From Phenylobacterium sp. (GTDB lineage Bacteria; Pseudomonadota; Alphaproteobacteria; Caulobacterales; Caulobacteraceae), in the NCBI GenBank assembly GCA_028291285.1, contig JAQGIJ010000362.1:1-7913 (forward strand): a stretch of 7,913 nt of DNA, read 5' to 3'. Positions 1 through 6,169 of the stretch are shown here, in pieces. How positions within the stretch are numbered: position 1 is the first letter of the stretch; every line of letters starts with the position of its first letter. The position numbers were made by a program, and so were the translations under genes. The notes under the pieces are model-generated. The model was given only the letters and a program-made list of their open reading frames with translations. It was not told the origin of the DNA and made no database searches.

Positions 1-629
1 ACGTGATCGAGGCCGTCTCCGAGGCGCCGCGGCACCCCAACGCGCTCTGCCCCACCGCCGGCCTCAGGCTGTCCGAGATCGTCGGCATGCCGCTGAACGC
101 CGCCTCCGCCGCCGTGATGGAGGTCACTGACGCGCGCCAGCAGTGCACCCACCAGATCGACCTGGCGGGCCTGGCGGTGGCCGCGCTCGCCCAGCGGAGG
201 CCGCACCGGATCTACCAGGTCGAGGTCCCCGACCGGGTCGACGGCCGCACCACCGCCACCCTGAAGCGCGATGGCGAGCTGTTCCTTCAGTGGGAGCTGC
301 AGGGGCCGAAGATCATCGCGCCGGAGCCCTATGCCGGCCGCGATATCGGCACCGGCTTCACCGGCTTTGCCCGCGGCCTGCCGCTGGACGAGGCCGAGGC
401 CGCCCTGGTGCTGCGCCGCGCCGTCTTCATTTCGGGCGGACGGATGATCGACCTCGACGCGCCCGGCCGCACCACCGGGCCGATGGGCGGCTGCTGGGTC
501 TGGCAGCCCGAGCGCGCCGCGCTCGCCACCCGGATCGTCGGCTCCACCCGCGACTTTACCGGCCGCGCCGACGAGCTGGCGCGGGACGACCAGGCCTGGC
601 TGGCGTTTGCGGAAGAGATCCTCCCCTGA
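1..629 (+). CDS. Probable DUF2889 family protein, 5'-truncated
   Basis: The frame is open to the left edge. The GTG at base 3 is probably an internal valine, so the true start lies outside the window. About 208 residues are visible. Near the N-terminus there is a conserved-looking block with Cys16-Pro, a Leu/Val-Gly segment around residues 23-29 and a Cys48-Thr-His50 motif. This pattern resembles the C-terminal half of DUF2889 proteins as I remember them. The rest (about 70-208) reads like an extension with GCWVWQPERA and VGSTRDFTG segments. No signal peptide or membrane segment is visible, and the biochemical function is unknown. Codon use is GC-rich at third positions, as in the neighbouring genes, which supports a real gene. 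It ends in TGA 7 bases before the convergent monooxygenase gene. I am confident it is coding, less so of the family. Confidence 0.7.
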   Translation, partial: VIEAVSEAPRHPNALCPTAGLRLSEIVGMPLNAASAAVMEVTDARQQCTHQIDLAGLAVAALAQRRPHRIYQVEVPDRVDGRTTATLKRDGELFLQWELQGPKIIAPEPYAGRDIGTGFTGFARGLPLDEAEAALVLRRAVFISGGRMIDLDAPGRTTGPMGGCWVWQPERAALATRIVGSTRDFTGRADELARDDQAWLAFAEEILP

Positions 630-636
630 GTGGGAG

Positions 637-939
637 CTAGAGCTGCCGCTCGCCCGCGACTTCGTAGGCCTTGATGTCGCGGTCGTAGAGGCCGAAGCCG
701 GCGCGGACCTGCTGCCAGGCCTTCATGTGCGCGCTGGCGAAATGGCCGTCGAGGGCGGCCTGGTCACGCCAGACTTCGAACACCCGGATCAAGCCGGGCT
801 CCAGCACGTCCTCGGCATAGGCATAGACGAGGCAGCCGTCCTCGGCGCGGGTAGCGCTCACCACCACCGCCATGTGCGGCTTCAGGCCGGCGAGGTTCTC
901 CGGCGGCAGGCGGAAGTGGCCGGCGACGACGACGCTCAC
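637..939 (-). CDS. Antibiotic biosynthesis monooxygenase (ABM) domain protein
   Basis: This small protein of 100 residues looks like a single ferredoxin-like ABM domain (YgiN/quinol-monooxygenase type). Such proteins act as cofactor-independent oxygenases or quinone-handling enzymes, often as dimers, but the substrate here cannot be told. The family pattern is visible: a first strand [12 protein letters not shown], then [18 protein letters not shown], then the strand VFEVWRD followed by an [11 protein letters not shown] helix with two histidines. I chose the GTG at 939 because it overlaps the leuD stop as GTGA, has GGAG five bases upstream (945-948), and starts exactly at the domain's first strand. 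An in-frame GTG at 954 would add five residues inside leuD. The overlap places it as third gene of leuC-leuD-ABM and predicts translational coupling. Nothing in known leucine synthesis requires such an enzyme. Confidence 0.8.
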   Translation of the reverse strand: MSVVVAGHFRLPPENLAGLKPHMAVVVSATRAEDGCLVYAYAEDVLEPGLIRVFEVWRDQAALDGHFASAHMKAWQQVRAGFGLYDRDIKAYEVAGERQL

Positions 940-1547
940 GCCCGCTCCAGCCACGGCTGGTCCAGCGCGCGCTTCATCTCGTAAACGTCGATCGCACTCG
1001 CCCGCTGCAGGGTCTCGCCGATCGCATCGAGGCCCTTCAGCATCTTCTCCTTGCGCTGCGGATCGATCTCGAAGCGGAAGCTCTGGCCGGACGGCGCGGT
1101 CACCGTCTGGCTGGCGAGGTCGACGCTCATGACGTGGTTGCCGCCCTTGGCCTCCTCCATCAGCGCCTGCACCTCGTCGGCCTTCAGCACCACCGGCAGC
1201 AGGCCGTTCTGGAAGCAGTTGTTGTAGAAGATGTCGGCGAAGCTCGTAGAGACCACGCAGCGGATGCCGAAATCCATCAGCGCCCAGGGCGCGTGCTCGC
1301 GGCTGGAGCCGCAGCCGAAATTATCGCCGGCAACCAGCACGCCCGCGCCTTTGTACTCCGGCCGGTTCAGGATGAAATCCGGCTTCGCCTGGCCATGCTC
1401 GTCGAAGCGGAAGTCGTAGAACAGGCCGCGGCCCAGGCCCTCGCGCTCCACCGTCTTGAGGAACTGCGCGGGGATGATCTGGTCGGTGTCGACGTTGGCC
1501 ATCGGCAGGGGCGCAGCCTTGGCGTCGAGGCGGGTGAAGGCTTGCAT
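936..1547 (-). CDS. leuD: 3-isopropylmalate dehydratase small subunit LeuD
   Basis: LeuD is the swivel-domain subunit of isopropylmalate isomerase. With LeuC it converts 2-isopropylmalate to 3-isopropylmalate in cytoplasmic leucine synthesis. The 203-residue length matches the family (about 200). Signature segments are NVDTDQIIP at residues 18-26 and [17 protein letters not shown] at 74-90, the latter belonging to the aconitase C-terminal domain. The C-terminal half ends in [17 protein letters not shown]. The ATG at 1547 shares its A with the TGA of leuC (TGATG), a one-base overlap that fixes the start and predicts coupled translation, as expected for subunits needed in equal amounts. An upstream extension of the frame to 1745 lies inside leuC and is not real. 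Its stop overlaps the GTG of the ABM gene. Confidence 0.96.
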   Translation of the reverse strand: MQAFTRLDAKAAPLPMANVDTDQIIPAQFLKTVEREGLGRGLFYDFRFDEHGQAKPDFILNRPEYKGAGVLVAGDNFGCGSSREHAPWALMDFGIRCVVSTSFADIFYNNCFQNGLLPVVLKADEVQALMEEAKGGNHVMSVDLASQTVTAPSGQSFRFEIDPQRKEKMLKGLDAIGETLQRASAIDVYEMKRALDQPWLERA

Positions 1548-2971
1548 CAGATGAAGTCCCGGACGTCGGCGATGTGGCCGGCGATCGCCGCCGCGGCGGC
1601 CATGGGCGGGCTCATCAGGTGGGTGCGTCCGCCGCGGCCCTGGCGACCCTCGAAGTTGCGGTTGGAGGTCGACGCGCTGCGCTGGCCGGGCGCCAGGCGG
1701 TCGGGGTTCATGCCCAGGCACATCGAGCAGCCCGGCTCGCGCCATTCGAAGCCCGCGGCGGTGAAGATGGCGTCGAGCCCCTCGTCCTCCGCCTGATGCT
1801 TCACCAGTCCCGAGCCCGGCACCACCATGGCCCGCACGCCCGGGGCGACCTTGCGGCCCGCTTCAAGAGCTTTGGCCACCACCTTGGCGGCCGCCCGCAG
1901 GTCCTCGATCCGGCTGTTGGTGCACGAGCCGATGAACACCACGTCGATCTTCGCCTCGGTGATCGGCTGGCCGGCGGTCAGACCCATGTAGTCCAGCGCC
2001 CGCTCCACGGCGGCCCGCTTGTCGGGGGTGGCGAAGACGGCCGGATCCGGCGCGCGCCCGGTCACTGGGATGACGTCCTCGGGGCTCGTGCCCCAGGTGA
2101 CCAGCGGCGCGATCTGCGCCGCATCGATGGCGATCTCGCGATCGAACGTCGCGTCGGGATCGGAGAAGAAGGTCTTCCAATAGCTGAGCGCCATCTCCCA
2201 GGCGCCGGCCTTGGGCGCGGCCGGCCGGCCCATCAGGTAGGCGAAGGTGGTCTCGTCGGGCGCCACCAGGCCGGCGCGCGCGCCGGCCTCGATGGTCAGG
2301 TTGCACAGCGTCATGCGGCCTTCCATCGACAGCGCCCGCACCGCGGAGCCGGCGTACTCGATGACGGAGCCGGTGCCGCCGGCGGTGCCGATCTCGCGGA
2401 TCACCGCCAGCGCGAAGTCCTTGGCGCCGACGCCGGGGGCCGGCTCGCCCTCGATGGTCACGCGCAGGTTCTTCGACTTCTTCTGGCGCAGGGTCTGGGT
2501 GGCCAGCACGTGCTCCACCTCGGAGGTGCCGATCCCCTGGGCCAGCGCCCCGAAGGCGCCGTGGGTCGAGGTGTGGCTGTCGCCGCAGACGATGGTCATG
2601 CCCGGCTGGGTGCGGCCCTGCTCGGGCCCGACCACGTGGACGATGCCGTTCCTGATGTCGCCCATCGGGAAGAACTCGATGCCGTTGTCGCGGACGTTGC
2701 GCTCCAGGGTCTGCAGCTGCAGGCGCGCCTCCTCGTCGGCGACGCGCTCGACGCCCAGCGCCTGGCCTTCGGTCGGCACGTTGTGGTCGGCGACCGCCAG
2801 GGTGCGGTCCGGCCGGCGCACGGGGCGATGGCTCGCGCGAAGGCCGGCGAAGGCCTGCGGCGTGGTCACCTCGTGGATCAGGTGCAGGTCGATGTAGAGG
2901 ATCGCCTCGCCGTCCTGTTGGTCGACGAGGTGGGCGTCCCAGATTTTGTCGTAGAGCGTCTTAGCCGGCAT
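1547..2971 (-). CDS. leuC: 3-isopropylmalate dehydratase large subunit LeuC
   Basis: LeuC is the [4Fe-4S] aconitase-family subunit of isopropylmalate isomerase. It aligns well from memory with E. coli LeuC along its whole length. Numbered from the ATG at 2971 it has 474 residues. The cluster ligands are Cys350 (in [12 protein letters not shown]) and Cys415 and Cys418 (in CSMCLGMN). Other family blocks are [36 protein letters not shown] and [19 protein letters not shown]. An in-frame ATG three codons upstream (2980) is possible. I preferred 2971 because family members begin [14 protein letters not shown], but neither start has a well-spaced Shine-Dalgarno sequence. It is the first gene of leuC-leuD-ABM and ends in TGATG with leuD. 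The 79-base leader to tesB holds a GC hairpin and a TTAAAT that could be a -10 element. No leader peptide with leucine codons is evident. Confidence 0.96.
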   Translation of the reverse strand: MPAKTLYDKIWDAHLVDQQDGEAILYIDLHLIHEVTTPQAFAGLRASHRPVRRPDRTLAVADHNVPTEGQALGVERVADEEARLQLQTLERNVRDNGIEFFPMGDIRNGIVHVVGPEQGRTQPGMTIVCGDSHTSTHGAFGALAQGIGTSEVEHVLATQTLRQKKSKNLRVTIEGEPAPGVGAKDFALAVIREIGTAGGTGSVIEYAGSAVRALSMEGRMTLCNLTIEAGARAGLVAPDETTFAYLMGRPAAPKAGAWEMALSYWKTFFSDPDATFDREIAIDAAQIAPLVTWGTSPEDVIPVTGRAPDPAVFATPDKRAAVERALDYMGLTAGQPITEAKIDVVFIGSCTNSRIEDLRAAAKVVAKALEAGRKVAPGVRAMVVPGSGLVKHQAEDEGLDAIFTAAGFEWREPGCSMCLGMNPDRLAPGQRSASTSNRNFEGRQGRGGRTHLMSPPMAAAAAIAGHIADVRDFI

Positions 2972-3030
2972 GCCCTGCATCTAGGGTCTCGCCCCCGGGC
3001 GCGTCTAGTGCTGCGAGGCGGCATTTAAGC

Positions 3031-3054
3031 CCTCGCCCCGCGGGCGGGGAGAGG
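3031..3054. repeat. GC-rich imperfect palindrome between tesB and leuC
   Basis: A 24-base inverted repeat: CCTC pairs with GAGG, then one G/A mismatch, then CCCCG pairs with CGGGG around a 4-base loop. It starts 6 bases past the tesB stop on the minus strand, so it may stabilise or end the tesB transcript. It is not followed by a T run, so it is not a standard intrinsic terminator. Its CTCCCC...GGGG core resembles the better palindrome at 6117-6143, which suggests one dispersed family of short palindromic repeats. Confidence 0.6.
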
Positions 3055-3059
3055 TTCGC

Positions 3060-3938
3060 CTACCCGGCGGCGTTTTCGGCCGGCGGGCGGTAGCGGACCA
3101 GGCCCTCCTGGGCGCAGCTGGCCACGAGCGTCCCGTCCTGGCGGTAGATGGCGCCGCGGTTGAAGCCGCGTGCGCCGGAAGCCGAGGGGCTGTCCATCTC
3201 GTAGAGGTGCCAGTCGCCGCTGTCGGTCGGGCGGTGGAACCACATGGCGTGGTCGAGGCTGGCGCTCTGGTAGCCCGGCATGTGCCAGTGGACGCCGTGC
3301 GGCCGGGCGCAGGCGCTGAGCAGGGCCATGTCCGAGCAGTAGGCGAGCGCCGCCTGGTGCAGCCGATGGTCGCCGCCCATGGAATTGCGGATGCGGAACC
3401 AGGCGCGCTGATAGGGCGGCAGCTTGGCCTCGGGCGCCTCGTGGGCGCGCGCGTCGACGAAGCGCATCTCCAGCGGACGCTGGCGCATGGGCGGCCGCTG
3501 GTCCTCCGGCAGGTCGGTCATGATCTCGGCCTCCACCTCGGCGATGTCCGGAAAGCCCTCCGGGCCCGGCGAGTCGGGCATCGGAAACTGGTGCTCGAAC
3601 CCCTCCTCCGGCGCATGGAAGGAGCAGGCCATGTTGAAGATCTGCCGGCCGTTCTGCACGGCGATCACCCGGCGGGTGGTGAAGCTCTGGCCGTCGCGCG
3701 CGCGATCGACCTCGAAGACGATCGGGATCTTCGGGTCGCCCGGGCGGATGAAATAGCAGTGCAGCGAGTGGCAGAGGCGCCCGTCCACCGTTGCGTAGGC
3801 TGCGACGAGCGCCTGAGCGATCACCTGGCCGCCGAAGATGCGGCCCGTCGTGGGATCGGGGCTGCGGCCGCGGAAGAGGTTCACCTCCAGGCGCTCGAGC
3901 GTCAGGGTCTCGCGGAGGTTCATCGGCATGGCGGCCAT
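3060..3938 (-). CDS. tesB: Acyl-CoA thioesterase II (TesB-type)
   Basis: This double-hotdog thioesterase hydrolyses acyl-CoA to free fatty acid and CoA in the cytoplasm. It has 292 residues, close to E. coli TesB (about 286). The N-terminal hotdog carries LEVNLFRGRSP and GRIFGGQVIAQAL (residues 33-44). The C-terminal hotdog carries the proposed catalytic set: Asp203 (YCSD), Ser227 where E. coli has Thr228 (SASLDHAMWFHR), and Gln277 (AQEG). SPSASGARGFNRGAIY is another strong family block. The ATG at 3938 is used here, but ATGs at 3929 and 3923 are equally possible and none has a good ribosome binding site; homology begins about residue 7. It is transcribed divergently from trmD and toward leuC, 79-88 bases away, so it might share a transcript with leuCD or stop at the palindrome between them. 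No metabolic link to leucine synthesis is implied. Confidence 0.93.
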   Translation of the reverse strand: MAAMPMNLRETLTLERLEVNLFRGRSPDPTTGRIFGGQVIAQALVAAYATVDGRLCHSLHCYFIRPGDPKIPIVFEVDRARDGQSFTTRRVIAVQNGRQIFNMACSFHAPEEGFEHQFPMPDSPGPEGFPDIAEVEAEIMTDLPEDQRPPMRQRPLEMRFVDARAHEAPEAKLPPYQRAWFRIRNSMGGDHRLHQAALAYCSDMALLSACARPHGVHWHMPGYQSASLDHAMWFHRPTDSGDWHLYEMDSPSASGARGFNRGAIYRQDGTLVASCAQEGLVRYRPPAENAAG

Positions 3939-4027
3939 GTTGCAGCTGCGAAACCGCGTCGCTTACGCGCCGGTCCTGGTCAGGGCAAGGCTTGACGGCG
4001 CGGCCCGCGGCGGCGCCAAGGAAGCTC
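3939..4027. promoter_or_regulatory. Divergent tesB/trmD intergenic promoter region
   Basis: This 89-base gap separates two divergently transcribed genes and must hold promoters for both, unless trmD is fed from elsewhere. On the plus strand TTGACGG at 3992-3998 matches the -35 box of the Caulobacter housekeeping sigma factor, but no convincing -10 follows before the trmD ribosome binding site. On the minus strand TTGCCC, 17 bases, TAAGCG is a weak candidate for tesB. A clear Shine-Dalgarno AAGGA (4018-4022) lies five bases before the trmD ATG. Confidence 0.4.
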
Positions 4028-4738
4028 ATGTCCTTCGACGTCACCGTGCTGACCATGTTCCCCGAGGCCTTCCCTGGTCCGTTGGGCGTTTCGCTGATCG
4101 GCACGGCCTGGCGGGAAGCGGCTCTGTGGACGTTGGAAACGGTGGACATCCGGGGGTTTTCAAATGATAAGCGCGGCTTCCTCGACGACACCCCTGCGGG
4201 TGGCGGTCCGGGGCAGGTCATGCGGGCGGACGTCATCGCCTCTGCGCTGGACAGCGTGGAGCGGCGCGGACGGCCGCTTTTGTATATGAGCGCGCGCGGC
4301 CGGCCTCTCACCCAGGCCCGGGTGCGCGACTGGTCCAAGGCTCCCGGCCTGATCGTGCTCTGCGGTCGCTTCGAGGGCGTGGACCAGCGGGTCCTTGAGG
4401 CCCGCGGCTTTGAGGAGATCGCCGTGGGCGATGCGGTCCTGGCCGGAGGCGAGGCCGCCGCGCTCGTGACGATCGAGGCGTGCGTCAGGCTGGCGCCCGG
4501 AGTGCTCGGGTCAGCTGAGAGTTTGAGTGAAGAGAGCTTCGAGGACGGGCTCCTCGAGCATCCGCAGTATACGAGGCCGCGGACGTTCGAAGGGCGCGAC
4601 ATTCCCGAGGTGCTGCTGAGCGGCCACCACGCCGAGGTCGCGAAGTGGCGCCAGGCGCAGCGGGAACAGACCACGCGGGAGAAGCGGCCGGATTTGTGGG
4701 CGCAGCATCTCGCCAATCAACAGCCAAAGGGCGGGTAA
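4028..4738 (+). CDS. trmD: tRNA (guanine-N1)-methyltransferase TrmD
   Basis: TrmD methylates G37 next to the anticodon using AdoMet and prevents +1 frameshifting. It is a SPOUT-fold dimer and usually essential. The 236 residues number almost exactly like E. coli TrmD. Visible are DDTPAGGGPGQVM (53-65), the knot segments LLYMSARGRPL (84-94), LCGRFEGVD (111-119) and VGDAVLAGGE (133-142), Arg154, GVLG (158-161) and ESFEDGLLEHPQYTRP (169-184). The start ATG has AAGGA five bases upstream. Several positions differ from E. coli TrmD: Ala89 for Pro, Phe115 for Tyr, Ala136 for Tyr and Glu169 for the catalytic Asp169. The frame is intact, so I call it a functional gene. It heads trmD-rplS (21-base gap to the rplS ATG) on the opposite strand from rpsP-rimM, unlike the usual single operon. 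Parts of the gene are only 58-62% G+C by my line counts, against 75% in two lines of leuC. Confidence 0.94.
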   Translation: MSFDVTVLTMFPEAFPGPLGVSLIGTAWREAALWTLETVDIRGFSNDKRGFLDDTPAGGGPGQVMRADVIASALDSVERRGRPLLYMSARGRPLTQARVRDWSKAPGLIVLCGRFEGVDQRVLEARGFEEIAVGDAVLAGGEAAALVTIEACVRLAPGVLGSAESLSEESFEDGLLEHPQYTRPRTFEGRDIPEVLLSGHHAEVAKWRQAQREQTTREKRPDLWAQHLANQQPKGG

Positions 4739-4759
4739 AGCCCAGTAAGGATGAAGACC

Positions 4760-5158
4760 ATGAACGTGATCGAACAGCTCCGGAAGGAAGAGGCCGACCG
4801 CCTCCTCGCCAACCGCAAGGTGCCCGAGTTCCGCCCCGGCGACACCGTACGCGTCAACGTGCGGATCAAGGAAGGCGAGCGCGAACGCGTCCAGGCCTAT
4901 GAGGGCGTCTGCATCGCCCGCGGCGGCCAGGGCGTCGACGAGAGCTTCACCGTCCGCAAGATCTCCTGCGGCGAAGGCGTGGAGCGGGTGTTCCCGATCC
5001 TGTCGCCGAACATCGAATCCATCGAGGTGAAGCGCCGCGGCCTCGTGCGCCGCGCCAAGCTCTACTATCTGCGCGACCGGCGCGGGAAGTCGGCGCGCAT
5101 CGCCGAGCGCCAGATGAGCACGGTGAAGGAAGTGCCGTCCGAGACGCCGGAAACCTGA
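4760..5158 (+). CDS. rplS: 50S ribosomal protein bL19
   Basis: bL19 sits at the subunit interface of the 50S subunit, near the intersubunit bridges. From the ATG at 4760 the protein has 132 residues, slightly longer than E. coli L19 (115) because of a short acidic tail [13 protein letters not shown]. The family signature is strong: [20 protein letters not shown] (24-43), [12 protein letters not shown], and [20 protein letters not shown] (92-111). An ATG at 4751 is also in frame, but the Shine-Dalgarno TAAGGA (4746-4751) abuts it, whereas it lies eight bases from the ATG at 4760, so 4760 is preferred. The gene follows trmD with 21 bases between and is followed by a strong terminator hairpin, so trmD-rplS forms a two-gene unit. 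Confidence 0.96.
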   Translation: MNVIEQLRKEEADRLLANRKVPEFRPGDTVRVNVRIKEGERERVQAYEGVCIARGGQGVDESFTVRKISCGEGVERVFPILSPNIESIEVKRRGLVRRAKLYYLRDRRGKSARIAERQMSTVKEVPSETPET

Positions 5159-5182
5159 GCGCTCCGACAGCTCCGAGACATG

Positions 5183-5221
5183 AAGCGGCGGCCGCAGCGA
5201 TGCGGCCGCCGCTTTCGTTCT
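5183..5221 (+). terminator. Intrinsic terminator of trmD-rplS
   Basis: A perfect 13-bp GC-rich stem (5183-5195 with 5202-5214) closes a 6-base loop AGCGAT and is followed by TCGTTCT on the plus strand; the T run is short and interrupted. It begins 25 bases after the rplS stop, so it should end the trmD-rplS transcript. Confidence 0.82.
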
Positions 5222-5252
5222 GAGGCTCCCCGAGGGCGATTTTAAACCAGCG

Positions 5253-5284
5253 AAAAGCCCCGGCGCGGGGGCGGCGCCGGGGCT
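5253..5284 (-). terminator. Intrinsic terminator reading leftward (end of ffh-rpsP-rimM?)
   Basis: An 11-bp perfect stem (AGCCCCGGCGC at 5256-5266 with its complement at 5274-5284) encloses a 7-base loop. On the minus strand it runs into TTTT (5256-5253) and then CGC, so it is oriented to stop leftward transcription. On the plus strand it is followed by CCTCTC, so it is not a good plus-strand terminator. The nearest minus-strand gene upstream is rimM, whose stop is about 320 bases away, implying a long rimM 3' UTR antisense to the small plus-strand gene. Confidence 0.65.
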
Positions 5285-5463
5285 CCTCTCTCACGGTGAC
5301 GGGGCGTTACATCGGGGGGGCGTCATAGGGCCGCCGTCACGCCGCAATGAACGAGGGTCGCCGAGGGCGGTTCCGGGAAGGCGCCGCAAAATTCTTCGCA
5401 AGCTTGGCGGGAACCCAGGTCGCCGCATGCGGTTGTCTCCCGGCGGCTGCGGAGAGCTTCCCG
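5285..5463. other. Non-coding gap before the small plus-strand gene
   Basis: With the two terminators this completes a stretch of about 305 bases between rplS and the ATG at 5464 without a confident gene. It contains a G7 run at 5314-5320, a separated inverted repeat GTGACGG/CCGTCAC (5296-5302 and 5334-5340, loop too long to be convincing), and an open frame from ATG 5347 that continues into the small gene but lacks a ribosome binding site. The only other signal I see is the EcfG-like promoter at 5410-5434. Confidence 0.5.
5410..5434 (+). promoter_or_regulatory. Candidate EcfG/SigT-type general stress promoter
   Basis: GGAAC (5410-5414), a 16-base spacer, then GGTT (5431-5434). The general stress sigma factor of alphaproteobacteria recognises GGAAC-N16/17-CGTT, so the spacing fits and only one -10 base differs. 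A transcript starting around 5440 would have a short leader holding GGAGA (5451-5455) before the ATG at 5464. A chance match in a sequence this long cannot be excluded. Confidence 0.4.
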
Positions 5464-5598
5464 ATGATCGATGGTCTGGCGCTGAAGCGGCGAGGCGCCC
5501 CTGACGACCCGGGGGCCGGCGCGCTCGTCTTTTTCAGCCTGATCGCTGCGGCCGGGTTCGCGGTGGGCTGGATGACCCAGGCGCTCGGTTCGTTCTAG
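5464..5598 (+). CDS. Small single-pass membrane protein, hypothetical
   Basis: I do not recognise this gene. It encodes 44 residues: a short charged N-terminus with Lys-Arg-Arg at 8-10 and Asp-Asp at 14-15, then one hydrophobic segment at about 18-38 (ALVFFSLIAAAGFAVGW), then a short tail. That is the layout of a small inner-membrane protein. The ATG at 5464 has GGAGA eight bases upstream (5451-5455) and sits just downstream of a possible stress promoter. The same frame is open back to an ATG at 5347 (83 residues), but that start lacks a ribosome binding site and the extra codons have weaker third-position G/C preference. The gene converges with rimM, six bases between the stops. It could be a chance open frame; the hydrophobic segment, ribosome binding site and codon bias argue for a real gene. 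Confidence 0.5.
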   Translation: MIDGLALKRRGAPDDPGAGALVFFSLIAAAGFAVGWMTQALGSF

Positions 5599-5604
5599 CG
5601 ACCG

Positions 5605-6111
5605 CTATTCCGTCTCTTCCGGGCGGATCGCGGTGATCCGGCGCTCGGCCAAGCTGACCTGCGGCACCGCCTCGCGTGTGAACGGCAGCCACCAGCTCGC
5701 CCCCTGCGGCGGCTGGACCTCGATCAGGTCGCCGGCGCCGAAGTCCTGGACCGTGCGCACCACGCCCAGCGGCTCGCCTTCCGGCGTCACCACGGAAAGC
5801 CCGATCAAGTCCACGAGGTAGAACTCGTCCTCGTCGTCCGGCGCGGGCAGCGCCGCGCGCGAGATGTAGAGCTCAAGGCCGCGCAGCGCCTCGGCCTGCT
5901 CGCGCGTCTCGACCTCGCGGGCGCGGGCGACGACGCCGCCCTTCGCCGGGCGGGCGCTGGTCAGCGTCAGGCCCGGCGAGCCGTCCTCGCGCTTCAGGTC
6001 GCGGTATTCGAAGAGCGTCATCGGCTCGGCCGTGTAGGCCGTCAGCCGCACCTCGCCCTTGATGCCGAACGCACCGGCGACACGGGCGACCAGGATGAGG
6101 GTGTCGGTCAT
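5605..6111 (-). CDS. rimM: 16S rRNA maturation factor RimM
   Basis: RimM binds ribosomal protein uS19 and helps fold the head of the 30S subunit during maturation. The 168 residues fit the family. The N-terminal beta-barrel domain opens with VARVAGAFGIKGEVRL (8-23); a linker with acidic PDDEDE leads to the PRC-barrel, marked by EFYLVDLIGL (96-105), DFGAGDLIEV (123-132) and LPFTREAVPQV (142-152). The ATG at 6111 is preceded by GAAGG five bases upstream, but those bases are the 3' arm of a perfect 12-bp hairpin (6117-6143), so the ribosome binding site is probably masked in the mRNA. The gene follows rpsP by 58 bases in ffh-rpsP-rimM. Normally trmD and rplS come next; here they are on the other strand. 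Confidence 0.95.
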   Translation of the reverse strand: MTDTLILVARVAGAFGIKGEVRLTAYTAEPMTLFEYRDLKREDGSPGLTLTSARPAKGGVVARAREVETREQAEALRGLELYISRAALPAPDDEDEFYLVDLIGLSVVTPEGEPLGVVRTVQDFGAGDLIEVQPPQGASWWLPFTREAVPQVSLAERRITAIRPEETE

Positions 6112-6116
6112 GGGTT

Positions 6117-6143
6117 CCTTCTCCCCTTGCCAAGGGGAGAAGG
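6117..6143. repeat. Perfect 12-bp palindrome covering the rimM ribosome binding site
   Basis: CCTTCTCCCCTT (6117-6128), loop GCC, and the exact complement (6132-6143). In the minus-strand mRNA the 3' arm AAGGGGAGAAGG carries the Shine-Dalgarno sequence of rimM and ends five bases before its ATG. The hairpin has no T run after it, so it is not a terminator. It looks like a short dispersed palindromic repeat of the kind common between alphaproteobacterial genes, and resembles the element at 3031-3054. Confidence 0.85.
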
Positions 6144-6169
6144 TCCTCTCTGCGTTCGACTTTAGCGTC

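Noticed and set aside
621..636. CTCCC/GGGAG hairpin between the convergent DUF2889 and ABM genes
   Set aside because: The stem is only 5 bp, overlaps the end of the coding region and has no T run on either side.
1574..3028. Plus-strand open frame of 484 codons opposite leuC
   Set aside because: It mirrors leuC, which has unmistakable family motifs. Long antisense frames are expected in DNA of this G+C, and its product is His/Gly/Ala/Arg-rich with no recognisable domain.
3958..3963. GTCGCT here and its complement at 5597-5602 as inversion junction repeats
   Set aside because: Both lie near the inferred junctions, but six bases is chance-level in this sequence. No insertion sequence remnant or longer inverted repeat was seen.
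3025..4716. Minus-strand open frame of 563 codons across tesB and trmD
   Set aside because: It is antisense to trmD and out of frame with tesB, both of which are clearly real. The product is low-complexity and Arg/Pro-rich.
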